A DNA stretch of 64,000 bases, taken from NCBI RefSeq assembly GCF_900099835.1, contig NZ_FNKP01000001.1, positions 1,054,001 through 1,118,000 of the forward strand. Direction: 5' to 3'. Shown here one piece after another: positions 8,487 to 17,728 of the stretch. Under the pieces are notes generated by a model, which saw only the letters and a program-made list of their open reading frames with translations, was not told where the DNA came from and did not search any database. Each line of letters begins with the position of its first letter. The stretch's first letter is position 1. The translations under genes were made by a program, and so were the position numbers. The stretch is from Paraburkholderia fungorum (GTDB taxonomy: Bacteria > Pseudomonadota > Gammaproteobacteria > Burkholderiales > Burkholderiaceae).

Positions 8487-10049
8487 ATGAAAAAACTGCT
8501 AGCAATCGCGTTCCTTGGTCTAAGCCTTTTCTCCAGTATTACTCCGGCCGCCCAAGATCGACCTGACTATCACTTCACCCCTCACAGCGGGTGGATAAAC
8601 GACCCCAACGGCCTTATTGAAAGCGGCGGTGTCTATCACCTCTTCTATCAATTCTATGACGGTGGCTGGGCGCTAAAGGACGGTAGATTTAAGAGCAGCA
8701 CCGAATGGGGCCCTATGCATTGGGGACACGCCACGAGTACTGATCTGGTTCATTGGCATCAAATGCCAATCGCCCTTTACCCGGATAAGAAAATCGGCAC
8801 GAGTGAGGTCCAGGGGATGATCTTCTCCGGGAGTGTTGTGCTGGATCGCGACAACACAAGTGGGCTGGGTTCCAAACAACGACCTCCCATGGTTGCTGTC
8901 TACACAGAGGCTGATACTTTCGGACCGGGCAGCGGCCAACGGCAGGCAATTGCCTACAGCGTAGACAACGGAACCGTCTGGAAGAAATACGCAGGGAATC
9001 CTGTACTTCCTTATAACAACACGGAGACATTCCGGGACCCGCAAGTGTTCTGGTTTGGCGCCGCGAACAAATGGGTTATGGTTATCTCATGCGGCGATCG
9101 CGTTTGTTTCTACAATTCGCCGGATTTGAAGCACTGGGCAGAAGTCGGAGACTTTGGAAAGGCCGAAGTGGGCGTCGGCGTTCCGTGGGAGTGTCCCGAT
9201 TTGTTTCCGCTTCAAGTCACTCACGATGGGAAAACGGAAACCAAATGGGTACTTGTCGTCAGTGTGCAACATGGCGCACCCACCGGGTCGTTCGGGACTC
9301 GATATTTCGTGGGCGACTTCGACGGAAAGACATTTAAAAATTCGGCGCTACCATCCGACGTCAAGTGGCTCGACTACGGAAGCGACTATTACGCAGGCCG
9401 TACCTGGACTCCATCTCGAAGCGACCTCAAACACCGTATCGCTCTCGGATGGATGGCGAACTGGAGCTACGCGAAGACACTTCCGACAACCCGATATCGC
9501 GGATCAATGACCGTTCCCCGAGAGTTGTCGCTTCAGTACGATGGATCAGGGTACTACCTCGCGCAACGACCAGTCCCGTCTGTGCAGAAGAGGCTCAATT
9601 CACACAAAATCGATGTCAGGATCGATGACAGTCATAAATCCCAATCCATCACGACTGGGACCGTTGCTCAAATTAACGTTGACTTCAAAATCACTCCGGG
9701 CAGCAACAAGCTTGAGTTCGAGCTTTTCAAGACCGGTCAGCAACAGGTATCGATAGCGTACGACGTCACGAAGTCAGAGATTTCCGTTGACCGGCGTAAC
9801 TACGCGGGCTACAGGTTCAAGACTGACGACAGCCCACAAAGCGCACATGTCGTCCCCCAAAACGGTCATCTGACGATTCAGGCACTGTTGGATCGGAACT
9901 CGGTGGAACTGTTCGTCAACGATGGACGAGTCACGTTCACAAACTTGATTTATCCAGAAGACACGTTGACACAAACATCGGTGATCTCCGCGACTGGAAG
10001 TCGTCTGCCTGTGTCACCCGCGCAGAAATCGAGTGCTCTGGCACCCTGA
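8487..10049 (+). CDS. Secreted glycoside hydrolase family 32 (levanase/exo-inulinase/fructosidase type)
   Basis: A 520-residue exported protein with a signal peptide (MKKLLAIAFLGLSLFSSITPAA). The GH32 five-bladed propeller signatures are intact: WINDPNG at 36-42 with nucleophile D39, FRDP with transition-state D184, and ECPD with acid/base E235. A C-terminal beta-sandwich follows (roughly residues 360-510, with LLDRNSVELFVNDGR). The family hydrolyses beta-fructosyl bonds in sucrose, inulin or levan. Overall layout (exported, single propeller plus C-terminal sandwich) favours a periplasmic or extracellular exo-fructanase. It stands alone between broken polysaccharide genes and a WecA-like gene, without a levansucrase, transporter or regulator beside it, and its base composition is lower in GC than the core genes, both signs of acquisition. 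Confidence 0.9.
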   Translation: MKKLLAIAFLGLSLFSSITPAAQDRPDYHFTPHSGWINDPNGLIESGGVYHLFYQFYDGGWALKDGRFKSSTEWGPMHWGHATSTDLVHWHQMPIALYPDKKIGTSEVQGMIFSGSVVLDRDNTSGLGSKQRPPMVAVYTEADTFGPGSGQRQAIAYSVDNGTVWKKYAGNPVLPYNNTETFRDPQVFWFGAANKWVMVISCGDRVCFYNSPDLKHWAEVGDFGKAEVGVGVPWECPDLFPLQVTHDGKTETKWVLVVSVQHGAPTGSFGTRYFVGDFDGKTFKNSALPSDVKWLDYGSDYYAGRTWTPSRSDLKHRIALGWMANWSYAKTLPTTRYRGSMTVPRELSLQYDGSGYYLAQRPVPSVQKRLNSHKIDVRIDDSHKSQSITTGTVAQINVDFKITPGSNKLEFELFKTGQQQVSIAYDVTKSEISVDRRNYAGYRFKTDDSPQSAHVVPQNGHLTIQALLDRNSVELFVNDGRVTFTNLIYPEDTLTQTSVISATGSRLPVSPAQKSSALAP

Positions 10050-10607
10050 CATCGGCGAGCCGCGACCCGCTTGCGGATCTGGAGCATGTCAGTTTTCAGG
10101 CAGACGTGATGGACGTAACTGAGCCGCGTCTCCGCTCGATGCGATTAATAATCGCCCGTCATGCTTTGCGGTATGAAGCCCAGGTGGCAGGCAGCGGCAC
10201 CGCATTTCGCAGCAGCGCAAGGCTGTGTTGCCGGACGCTTGTAAAGCCGCGAGCGCGTCAGCTTGACAGGATGCCAATGCAATGCCGGATTGATTCGCGT
10301 CACCGTACGCAAAAGACGGATGATCACGGCAGGATCGAGGACACCGCATCGATCAAGGTCCGGCATTGATGTGCGAAGTTCCATGGAGGCGTCGTGCTGA
10401 GTTGCCGTTTCAAGTATCCGCACCTGAGACGGCATGTGTAGGACGTCGGGCTCGTGCACCTCGACAGCAATTTTCAGAGAGCGCGCACCTCATGCGCCAG
10501 ATGGTGGCCGCCCCGCCACCGATGCGTTCAGCGTGAAAATATGAAGGCTATCGGAGATAGTTTGTCGTAAAGAGCATGCCGCGGGCTGTCCGCGAATCCT
10601 ATGATAA
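10050..10607. other. Intergenic region after the GH32 gene, no gene supported
   Basis: About 560 bases. A reverse-strand frame at 10145-10459 (104 codons, starting MHEPDVLHMPSQ) has a fairly protein-like composition in its first two thirds, but has no ribosome site, no recognisable family and a C-rich tail, so it is more likely a decayed or chance frame. No clear terminator was seen for either converging gene. Confidence 0.35.
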
Positions 10608-11708
10608 TTACCGCTTCGTCTTCCGCACCACCATCCACCGTGGGGACTTGAAGCGCACGATGCTCATGTAAAGCCACACATAAGTCGCCGCGAACACCAC
10701 CACGAAGCAGAACAGATGCAGCGTATGCCGCCAGAACAACGTCGCCGGCACGACTGCGATCAGACACAGCAGCCACAAATACGGCGACGTCAGCGAGTTG
10801 CGGCGCGTCAGTTCGCGCGCGGTGCGCGTGCCGACCGCCCAGCGCATCAGCCGCTTGTAGACCAGCATGTGCAGATGCACGCCGTCGGGAATGCCCGGCG
10901 ACATCCCGCGAATGAATTTTTTGCGGTAGATCGAGAAGCACGTCTCGAAGATCGGGTACATGAACAGCAGCACCGGATACCACGCCGACACGTCGCGGTT
11001 GCGCATCACCAGCATGATCGACAGCTCGGCGAGCATGAAGCCGATGAAGTACGCGCCGCCGTCGCCGAGAAAGATCAGCCCCGCCGGGAAATTCCAGATG
11101 AAGAATCCGAGCACCGCGCCCATCATCATGAACGACGCGGACAGCACGATCGGATCGGACACCTGGAACGCCACGTAAGCAAGCGACGCGAACATCATGA
11201 ACGCGACCATCGACGCAAGACCGTTGAAGCCGTCGATGATGTTGATCGCATTCGCGAGCGCCGCCACCGCCAGAACCGTGACCACGAACGAGATTGCCGC
11301 GTACGAGAGCAGGAAGTCGAGCGGCGGCACGCTGATGCGCGTGACCGCGATATCGAGGAACCAGAACGCGAGCGCGGCAGCCGCCATCGTGCAGACGAGA
11401 CGCGCGAGCGGCGACACGCGCTTGGTCAGGTCTTCGACGAGGCCGGAGCCGAACGCCGGCATGCCGCACGCGATCAGCCCGAGAATGCCGCCCGACACGG
11501 CCGGATACGCGTGATGCAACTGCACGGCCGACACGATCAGCCCGAGCAGAATCCCCGTTCCGCCGATACGCGGCACCGGATGCACGTGAAATTTCTGGAC
11601 GCCGGCCAGATCGGTGTCGGTGGAGAATTTTTCATGCAGATGCGCATAGCGCACGATCAACAGCGTGATCAGCAGTGAAACGAGAAAGCCGAGCGCAAAA
11701 CTAAGCAT
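10608..11708 (-). CDS. WecA/MraY-type undecaprenyl-phosphate glycosyl-1-phosphate transferase
   Basis: A 366-residue polytopic membrane protein starting at the ATG at 11708 (MLSFALGFLVSLLITLL). A longer upstream frame exists but its extra 51 residues are not hydrophobic and are not family-like. Motifs of the superfamily are present in order: HVHPVPRIGG, a Glu-Asp pair in GLVEDLTKR, NIIDGFNGL, FLGDGG and the late loop IPDGVHLHMLVYKR with the HxH-type histidines. It should prime a glycan by loading a sugar 1-phosphate onto undecaprenyl phosphate at the inner membrane. Compared with the WbpL-like protein at 1860-2882 it is of the GlcNAc-type WecA branch, so the region holds two independent initiating enzymes. 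It is transcribed divergently from the chemoreceptor gene. Confidence 0.88.
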   Translation of the reverse strand: MLSFALGFLVSLLITLLIVRYAHLHEKFSTDTDLAGVQKFHVHPVPRIGGTGILLGLIVSAVQLHHAYPAVSGGILGLIACGMPAFGSGLVEDLTKRVSPLARLVCTMAAAALAFWFLDIAVTRISVPPLDFLLSYAAISFVVTVLAVAALANAINIIDGFNGLASMVAFMMFASLAYVAFQVSDPIVLSASFMMMGAVLGFFIWNFPAGLIFLGDGGAYFIGFMLAELSIMLVMRNRDVSAWYPVLLFMYPIFETCFSIYRKKFIRGMSPGIPDGVHLHMLVYKRLMRWAVGTRTARELTRRNSLTSPYLWLLCLIAVVPATLFWRHTLHLFCFVVVFAATYVWLYMSIVRFKSPRWMVVRKTKR

Positions 11709-11993
11709 GAAAGTGGGCCTGAGCGAAGACGCCGAATTATACAAACGAAACCGCTGACGCCCAGAAAGCGGCGAGTTGCAGCGCGCGCCATCGAATGCGC
11801 GGGATATCCCAGATAGTGAAGCTGGAACTGCCTGAAAAGCCGCGCCAGTTATGGATTTCACCTATGCAGGCGGAGTCCGGCGAGGTCGTTAATCTGGATG
11901 CGGCGAAGTGTAAGTTATGCACAACAAGACCAGGTACGCACACGGCCGCTGCTTTGCCGCAGTTCTATAAGACGTTCCGGAGAGAGAGACCCC

Positions 11994-13562
11994 ATGCTTA
12001 ACAACATCACCATTCGTGGCGGATTGACGCTGGTCATCAGCGTTTTCGTCGCGTTCCTTCTAACCGTGATCGGCGTCGGTTACGGTGCGCTCAAGCTTGC
12101 CAATGGCAGCCTCGATGCCACGCAGCGCAATGCCGCCGCGCTCTCGCATCTGAAGGCGAGTTCCGAGAAGCTGTTGCAGGTGCAGCTTGCGCTGGGCACG
12201 TATCAGACGCTGTTCAGCGTCGGCAAGCAGACCGACGACCTGTTGCCGGCCGCGCACAAGGTGCTGGTCGAATCGAACAACGATTTCCGCAACTACATGG
12301 CCGGCCCGTTTGCCAGCGACGAAGAACGCAAGCTCGCGCAAAGCGTCGAGCAAGCCCGCTCGGCACTCGTCGATAAGGCGATCGAGCCGGAGTTCAAGGC
12401 GCTCACCGATTTCGACTTCAATACATTCCGCAATATTCAGGGTGATACGGCGAACAGCTTCTACGCGACCTATGCGAAAGCCATCGGCGCACTCGAACGC
12501 GCGCAGATCGACACACAGCATCAGCAGTCCATCACCGCTGCGGGTCACTTCCAGTTCGCGACGCTGCTGTTCGCGGTGGTCGGCGTGATCGCGCTCGTGA
12601 TTGGCGTGGTGGCACGGATCGCGTTGTCGGCCGCGCTGATCAAGCCGGTCAACGCGACCGTCAAGCATTTCGAGCGGATCGCGTCGGGCGATCTGACGAG
12701 CACGATCAAGGTCAAATCGCGTAACGAAATGGGCCAGTTGCTCGGCGCGCTGACGACGATGCGCGACGGCCTCGTCCAGACGGTCGCGAAGGTGCGCGGC
12801 AGCACGAGCGCGATTACCCAGGGCGCGAACGAAATCGCGGCGGGCAATGCGGACCTGTCCGCGCGTACCGAGCAGCAGGCGGCGGCGCTTCAGCAGACGG
12901 CGGCGAGCATGGAGCAACTGTCGGCGACGGTGAAGCAGAACGCGGACAACGCGAAGCAGGCCAACCGTCTCGCGCACGGTGCGCTGGACACGGTGACGCG
13001 CGGCGGCACGGTGGTGTCGCGCGTGACCGAAACGATGGACCGGATCAGCGAATCGTCGCGCAAGGTGACGGAGATCATCGGCATGATCGAGGGGATCGCG
13101 TTTCAGACCAACATTCTCGCGCTGAACGCGGCGGTCGAAGCCGCGCGCGCTGGCGAGCAGGGGCGTGGTTTCGCGGTAGTGGCGTCGGAAGTGCGCAGCC
13201 TCGCACAGCGTTCGGGCGCGGCGGCCAAGGAGATCAAGGAGCTGATCGGCGAATCGGCGTCGAAGGTCGAAGAGGGCGCGTCGCTCGTATCCGCCGCGCA
13301 GAAGACGATTCACGAAGCGATGAGCGCGGTCGAACGCGTGACCGGCGTGATGAGCGAAATCGAGGCATCGGCACTGGAGCAGAGCGACGGCATCGAACAG
13401 GTCAACAAGGCCGTCTCGCAGATCGACGAGGTGACACAGCACAACGCGGCGTTGGTGGAGCAGGCTGCTGCGGCCGCGAAGACGCTGGAAGAGCATGCGG
13501 TTGCACTGCGCGATGCGGTGTCGGTGTTCCAGCTCGATGCAAGCGATGCGATGGTGGCCTGA
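11994..13562 (+). CDS. Methyl-accepting chemotaxis protein
   Basis: A 522-residue chemoreceptor starting at the ATG at 11994, after an AGAGAGAGA purine-rich ribosome site. A first membrane segment (about residues 10-32) is followed by a roughly 160-residue helical periplasmic sensor, a second membrane segment (about 185-215), a HAMP linker and a long cytoplasmic coiled coil. The CheA/CheW-binding hairpin tip is at about residues 366-400 ([20 protein letters not shown]). Glutamine/glutamate-rich methylation segments flank it (for example [19 protein letters not shown]). The sensor domain is of the four-helix type common in Burkholderia; ligand unknown. It is unrelated in function to the glycan genes beside it and stands alone, so it probably works with chemotaxis proteins encoded elsewhere. 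Confidence 0.95.
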   Translation: MLNNITIRGGLTLVISVFVAFLLTVIGVGYGALKLANGSLDATQRNAAALSHLKASSEKLLQVQLALGTYQTLFSVGKQTDDLLPAAHKVLVESNNDFRNYMAGPFASDEERKLAQSVEQARSALVDKAIEPEFKALTDFDFNTFRNIQGDTANSFYATYAKAIGALERAQIDTQHQQSITAAGHFQFATLLFAVVGVIALVIGVVARIALSAALIKPVNATVKHFERIASGDLTSTIKVKSRNEMGQLLGALTTMRDGLVQTVAKVRGSTSAITQGANEIAAGNADLSARTEQQAAALQQTAASMEQLSATVKQNADNAKQANRLAHGALDTVTRGGTVVSRVTETMDRISESSRKVTEIIGMIEGIAFQTNILALNAAVEAARAGEQGRGFAVVASEVRSLAQRSGAAAKEIKELIGESASKVEEGASLVSAAQKTIHEAMSAVERVTGVMSEIEASALEQSDGIEQVNKAVSQIDEVTQHNAALVEQAAAAAKTLEEHAVALRDAVSVFQLDASDAMVA

Positions 13563-13579
13563 ACGGGCCATTGAGAAGC

Positions 13580-13599
13580 TGCGCCGCTGCGGCGGCGCA
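13580..13599 (+). terminator. Stem-loop after the chemoreceptor gene
   Basis: TGCGCCGC (13580-13587) pairs with GCGGCGCA (13592-13599) around a 4-base loop, 18 bases after the stop. No T run follows, so it may be an mRNA-stabilising hairpin rather than an intrinsic terminator. The remainder up to 13860 holds short CGTTTGCC-like repeats and no gene. Confidence 0.35.
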
Positions 13600-13860
13600 T
13601 CCATGACATGGGCCGCGTTTGGCCACGTTTGCCCGCGTTTGCCCAATTTCGCCCGCGCAGCCGGCTAGAGGCTGGCGGGCCGAACGCGACCTGCACGCGA
13701 CTCAAACGCAACGTCGTCACCGCGCGTTCAGCACAATCCCCACCCGGTTCGCACTCACCGCTACTTTAGAATCCTGTTTTCCATAGCCGCCTTCGCTCGC
13801 CGCCGATACACCGGCGCCGCATCACAGCGAGGTGCGATAAGAAACGAAAACAGGTGGTCC

Positions 13861-15402
13861 ATGCTGAAAAAGTGGCTGGCTTTTTGCGCCCCGGTGCTTT
13901 GCATCGCGCTGTTCATCATCGTGTTCGGGCGGACTTATGCGTCGGTCCCGCTTCACGAGATTGGGGATTTCGCAGCCAACTCGTTGCTGGTGCAGGATGC
14001 GCGGCATCTGCACCTTCTCGTCGGCCACTATTCGCGGGTCGGCTTCAATCATCCCGGTCCCGCGCTTCTGTATGTGCTGGCGGCCGGGGAGTCGATATTT
14101 TTCGATCTGACCCATTTGACCGTCTCGCCATTTGCCGGTCAGATTTATGCGGTGGCGCTGCTTTCCGGCTTCTGGATCGTTGCCATCGGCACGCTGTTAC
14201 GGCGGATGCAAGGCTCGCTCGCGAGCGCTGTGATCACGACCGCGCTGTTTGCCGGCGTCACCGGCTACCTCAATTTCCAGGCATTCGCGGGACCGTGGTT
14301 TCCGCATATGTACTACTTCGCGTTTGCCGCTTTCACCGTGGCGGTCGCTTCGTTGATCATGGGGCGCGCGGATGGCCTCGTGCTGCTCGCCGTGAGTCTC
14401 GGCTTCCTGTTGAACGGACATGTATCGTTTGTCGGCGTGACGGCGGTGATGCTTGTCTGTGCGCTCATCGCGAATGCGTTGTTGGGGACGAAGGCGAATG
14501 CGCAAGGCACATGGGTACTGAGCCGCGCCTATCTCACGCGGAACTGGCGGATCGTCGCCGTCTCGGTGGCGATCGTGGCGTTGTTTCTTTTGCCGCTTGC
14601 CATCCAGACGGTTCTGCACTTTCCTGGCCCGGTCGCCGATTACGCCACGTTCGCGCATGCGCATCATGCAAACCGCCCCGCAGATGCCGCGCGCTTTGCG
14701 GGCCTCTTCTGGAATAACGGCCTGTTTGGCATCCTGTTCGGCGCGGTGGTTTGCGCGGTGCTGGTCACGAACAATCCCGCGCGAGACAGCGAAGGCCGCG
14801 TCGCCCCCGAGCGGGCCTTGGCGCTGGCACTGGCGAGCGCGACAGCCGGCTTCCTCTTCTATGCCGTATTCGGCGTCGACGATCTATCTCTGACTTACGT
14901 CGGCATTTTTTATTACGCGATTCCCGCGCTCGCGCTGACGTTGTTGCTCAAGCGCCTGGTGGACAACGTGACGGTCGCGAACACGCGCGTCGCGGCGGTC
15001 GTCTGCGTTCTCGCGTGTGCGTTCACCGCGCTGCGCATTCATCAGATTCCCGAAAACGTCGCGCAATACGACGAGCCGCAAATTCCCGCCGCGTACGCAG
15101 CCATCAACAAGCTGGCAGGCGGAGCAAACAGGCTCGTCTTCGATCTCGACGGCTCGGCGCAATGGGAGAGGCTGTGGCCGACGCTGGTCGGTGTGGAAGC
15201 GTATGCGCGACGCCAAGGCAGCACGCCGTTCTGTATCGCGGATAACTGGCAGCTTCTGTTCACGAAGGCCGCGCGTTGCACGCCGGATCAGATCCGCAAT
15301 GCCAGCGGTCGCTTTCTGGTGTCGGCGGTGCCGAAAGAGGGATTGGTCAGCGCCGCGAACGTCGCGGGCCTGTATTTTTATCCGCGTGAGGCGGTGAAGT
15401 AA
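13861..15402 (+). CDS. Large polytopic inner-membrane protein, function unknown (GT-C-like architecture)
   Basis: A 513-residue protein with a good ribosome site (AGGTGG) and an N-terminal signal-anchor, about eleven hydrophobic segments through residue 400 and a soluble C-terminal domain of about 110 residues. An early lumenal loop carries GDFAANSLLVQDARHL and YSRVGFNHPGP; acidic and histidine-rich first loops are usual in GT-C fold, lipid-linked sugar transferases, but no family-defining motif lets me name it. The C-terminal part contains two cysteines (STPFCIAD, KAARCTPDQ) that could form a disulfide in the periplasm. It ends at a strong bidirectional terminator shared with galE. A surface-glycan role is inferred from the neighbours only. 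Confidence 0.7.
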   Translation: MLKKWLAFCAPVLCIALFIIVFGRTYASVPLHEIGDFAANSLLVQDARHLHLLVGHYSRVGFNHPGPALLYVLAAGESIFFDLTHLTVSPFAGQIYAVALLSGFWIVAIGTLLRRMQGSLASAVITTALFAGVTGYLNFQAFAGPWFPHMYYFAFAAFTVAVASLIMGRADGLVLLAVSLGFLLNGHVSFVGVTAVMLVCALIANALLGTKANAQGTWVLSRAYLTRNWRIVAVSVAIVALFLLPLAIQTVLHFPGPVADYATFAHAHHANRPADAARFAGLFWNNGLFGILFGAVVCAVLVTNNPARDSEGRVAPERALALALASATAGFLFYAVFGVDDLSLTYVGIFYYAIPALALTLLLKRLVDNVTVANTRVAAVVCVLACAFTALRIHQIPENVAQYDEPQIPAAYAAINKLAGGANRLVFDLDGSAQWERLWPTLVGVEAYARRQGSTPFCIADNWQLLFTKAARCTPDQIRNASGRFLVSAVPKEGLVSAANVAGLYFYPREAVK

Positions 15403-15419
15403 AACCGTCGTGACAGCAC

Positions 15420-15462
15420 CGGGCACTGGAGCGCACTCAGCGTGCGCTCCAGTGCCCGTGCC
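15420..15462. terminator. Strong bidirectional terminator between the membrane-protein gene and galE
   Basis: A perfect 16-bp inverted repeat: GGGCACTGGAGCGCAC (15421-15436), loop TCAGC, then GTGCGCTCCAGTGCCC (15442-15457), extended by one more C-G pair. It is followed by GTGCCTTTTC on the plus strand. Two genes converge on it, so it can serve both. Confidence 0.85.
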
Positions 15463-15473
15463 TTTTCAGCCAA

Positions 15474-16496
15474 TCACGCAAAGCCGCGCGGATTGCTCGA
15501 CTGCCAGCGCCAGTGATCCGCGCACATCCGCTCGATGCCGTACTGCGCACGCCAGCCAATGATCTTCTCCGCGGCCGCCGGATCGGCGAAACACGACGCG
15601 ACATCACCCGGACGGCGCGCCACGATCTCGTAAGGCACCGGCTTGCCCGACGCCTTCTCGAACGAACGCACGACATCCAGCACGCTGTAGCCCTGACCCG
15701 TGCCGAGATTCACCACGAAGCTCGCATCGCGTTTGACCAGCGCGTCGAGCGCGGCAAGGTGCCCGCGCGCCAGATCGACCACGTGGATGTAGTCGCGCAC
15801 GCCGGTGCCGTCGGGCGTTTCATAATCGCCGCCGAACACGCGCAGCTTTTCAAGCTTGCCGACCGCCACCTGTGCGACATACGGCATCAGGTTGTTCGGA
15901 ATGCCCGCCGGATCTTCGCCGATCAAACCGCTCTCGTGCGCGCCGACTGGATTGAAGTAGCGCAGCGTGGCGATTCGCCACGACGGATCGGCGAGTTCCA
16001 GATCGCGCAACACCTGCTCGGCGATCAGCTTCGACTGCCCGTACGGATTGGTGGCCGACAGCGGGAACGATTCGTCGATCGGCGAGCTTTTCGGCACGCC
16101 ATAGACCGTTGCCGACGAACTGAACACGAACTGCTTCACGTTGCGATCGCGCATTACGCCGAGCAGCGCCAGCAGGCTGCCGACGTTGTTGCTGTAGTAC
16201 TCGATCGGCTTTGCGACCGACTCGCCGACCGCCTTCAACGCGGCGAAGTGAATCGCGCCGGTGATCGGGTGCGCGTCGAAAATGCGGTTGAGCGCGGCTT
16301 CGTCGCGTGCATCTTCTTGGTAGAAGGTCACGGCGCGGCCGGTGATCTGTTCCACGCGCCGCAGCGATTCGCGGTTACTGTTCACGAGATTGTCGATTAC
16401 CACGACGTCATAGCCGCCGTTGAGCAATTCGACACAGGTGTGCGAGCCGATGAAACCCGCGCCACCCGTTACCAGAATCGTGCCCTTCGTGGTCAT
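15474..16496 (-). CDS. galE: UDP-glucose 4-epimerase
   Basis: A 340-residue GalE. The NAD loop TGGAGFIG is at residues 10-17, the SSSATVYG strand at about 126-133 supplies the catalytic Ser, and Y152/K156 form the YxxxK pair. RYFNPVGAHESGLIGEDP and the PDGTGVRDYIHV segment are typical GalE signatures. It interconverts UDP-glucose and UDP-galactose in the cytoplasm, feeding galactose into surface glycans. It is last in a four-gene minus-strand operon (flippase, GT2, GT4, galE), 13 bases after the GT4 stop, and is closed by the strong terminator at 15420-15462. Confidence 0.96.
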   Translation of the reverse strand: MTTKGTILVTGGAGFIGSHTCVELLNGGYDVVVIDNLVNSNRESLRRVEQITGRAVTFYQEDARDEAALNRIFDAHPITGAIHFAALKAVGESVAKPIEYYSNNVGSLLALLGVMRDRNVKQFVFSSSATVYGVPKSSPIDESFPLSATNPYGQSKLIAEQVLRDLELADPSWRIATLRYFNPVGAHESGLIGEDPAGIPNNLMPYVAQVAVGKLEKLRVFGGDYETPDGTGVRDYIHVVDLARGHLAALDALVKRDASFVVNLGTGQGYSVLDVVRSFEKASGKPVPYEIVARRPGDVASCFADPAAAEKIIGWRAQYGIERMCADHWRWQSSNPRGFA

Positions 16497-16509
16497 GCTG
16501 TTTGCTCCG

Positions 16510-17658
16510 TTAAAGTAAAACGCCCGTCATTTTCTGCACCAGGTCTTTATACGTTTCGACGACGACCCGTTCGTCGAATTCTTCCGCGACTTTCTGTCGG
16601 CCGCGTTCTGCCATTGCACGGCGCTCGGCGCCGCTCATGTCGAGCATTTGCGCAAGACGCGAAGCAAGACTCTCCGCGTTGCGCACTTCACACAGCAATC
16701 CGTTGACGCCTTCGGCCACCACCTCGCGGCAGCCGGGCACGTCGGTCGTGACAATCGGACGGCCCATCGCCGACGCTTCCATCAGCGTACGCGGCACGCC
16801 TTCACGATACGACGGCAGCACGATGCAGTCGGCATCGGCGATAAAAGGCCGCACGTCGTGCGCCTCGCCAAGATAGTCGATGACACCTTCGCGTTCCCAC
16901 GCGGCCACTTCGTCGCGCGTGATGGCGCTGGGGTTGTCGACGCCGACCGGCCCGAGCAACTGGAAGCGCGCATGCGGGTAACGTTCGCGCAGCCGCCGCG
17001 CCGCTTCCACGTATTCGCCGACGCCCTTGTCCCACAAGAGCCGCCCGATCAGCACGAAGCGGAAATCAGCGCGCTCGGGCAGCGGCGTGAACGCGAACTG
17101 TTCGAGATCGACACCCTCGCCGTGCAACAGACGCGCACGCTCAGGATGCACCAACAAATTTCCGTCGACAAACGCCGCCTGATCGTCGCGATTCAGAAAC
17201 CAGACCTCGCGCGGGAAACGGAACGCAAAACGATACAGTTTTTTCGCGACCTCTGCGGCGCGGCTCTGCTGGATGAACACGTAGCCGAGCCCCGTCGTGA
17301 CCGCCACCGACTGCACGCCCGCCAGCTTCGCCGCGATCGAGCCGTAAATATTCGGCTTGATCGTGTAGTGAAACACGACATGCGGACGGATTGCCCGATA
17401 TTGACGGTACAGCGAGTACAGCGTGTGAAGGTCGTCGCGCGGACTCGTGCCTTTCGAGGCAACCGGCAATTCGATGCAGCGGCAACCCATCGCGGTGAGC
17501 AGCTCGAACGTGCGGTCGCGCGGCGCGAGCACCGTCACGTCGACACCGCGTCCGACCAGCATGCGGATCAGCCCTTGCCGATACGTATAGATTGCCCACG
17601 CGGTGTTACAGACGAGTGTAATGCGCAGTGCGGGCGTCGACTTCAGGGCAGGCTTCAT
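16510..17658 (-). CDS. Glycosyltransferase family 4
   Basis: A 382-residue GT-B fold enzyme. The N-terminal domain begins LRITLVCNTAWAIYTYRQGLIRML and includes the loop TTGLGYVFIQQSRAAE; the C-terminal donor domain has RLLWDKGVGEY and the EX7E motif (PSYREGVPRTLMEASAMGRP). The overall pattern matches WbpH/WbnK-like GT4 enzymes that add an N-acetylhexosamine or hexose to undecaprenyl-linked saccharide at the cytoplasmic membrane face. It lies 70 bases after the GT2 gene and 13 bases before galE. Acceptor and linkage are unknown. Confidence 0.88.
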   Translation of the reverse strand: MKPALKSTPALRITLVCNTAWAIYTYRQGLIRMLVGRGVDVTVLAPRDRTFELLTAMGCRCIELPVASKGTSPRDDLHTLYSLYRQYRAIRPHVVFHYTIKPNIYGSIAAKLAGVQSVAVTTGLGYVFIQQSRAAEVAKKLYRFAFRFPREVWFLNRDDQAAFVDGNLLVHPERARLLHGEGVDLEQFAFTPLPERADFRFVLIGRLLWDKGVGEYVEAARRLRERYPHARFQLLGPVGVDNPSAITRDEVAAWEREGVIDYLGEAHDVRPFIADADCIVLPSYREGVPRTLMEASAMGRPIVTTDVPGCREVVAEGVNGLLCEVRNAESLASRLAQMLDMSGAERRAMAERGRQKVAEEFDERVVVETYKDLVQKMTGVLL

Positions 17659-17728
17659 GCGGAACGGGACCGGCGGTTAGGCGAAAAATGAGTGGAGTGT
17701 GAAGCGGGTGATGCTTGAGATACATGCG

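Noticed and set aside
10145..10459. 104-codon reverse frame between GH32 and the WecA-like gene
   Set aside because: Composition is partly protein-like, but no ribosome site, no family and a C-rich end; kept only as a note in the intergenic entry.
12060..13646. 528-codon open frame antisense to the chemoreceptor gene
   Set aside because: Its translation is Arg/His/Leu-rich with no family resemblance; it mirrors the GC-biased third positions of the real gene.
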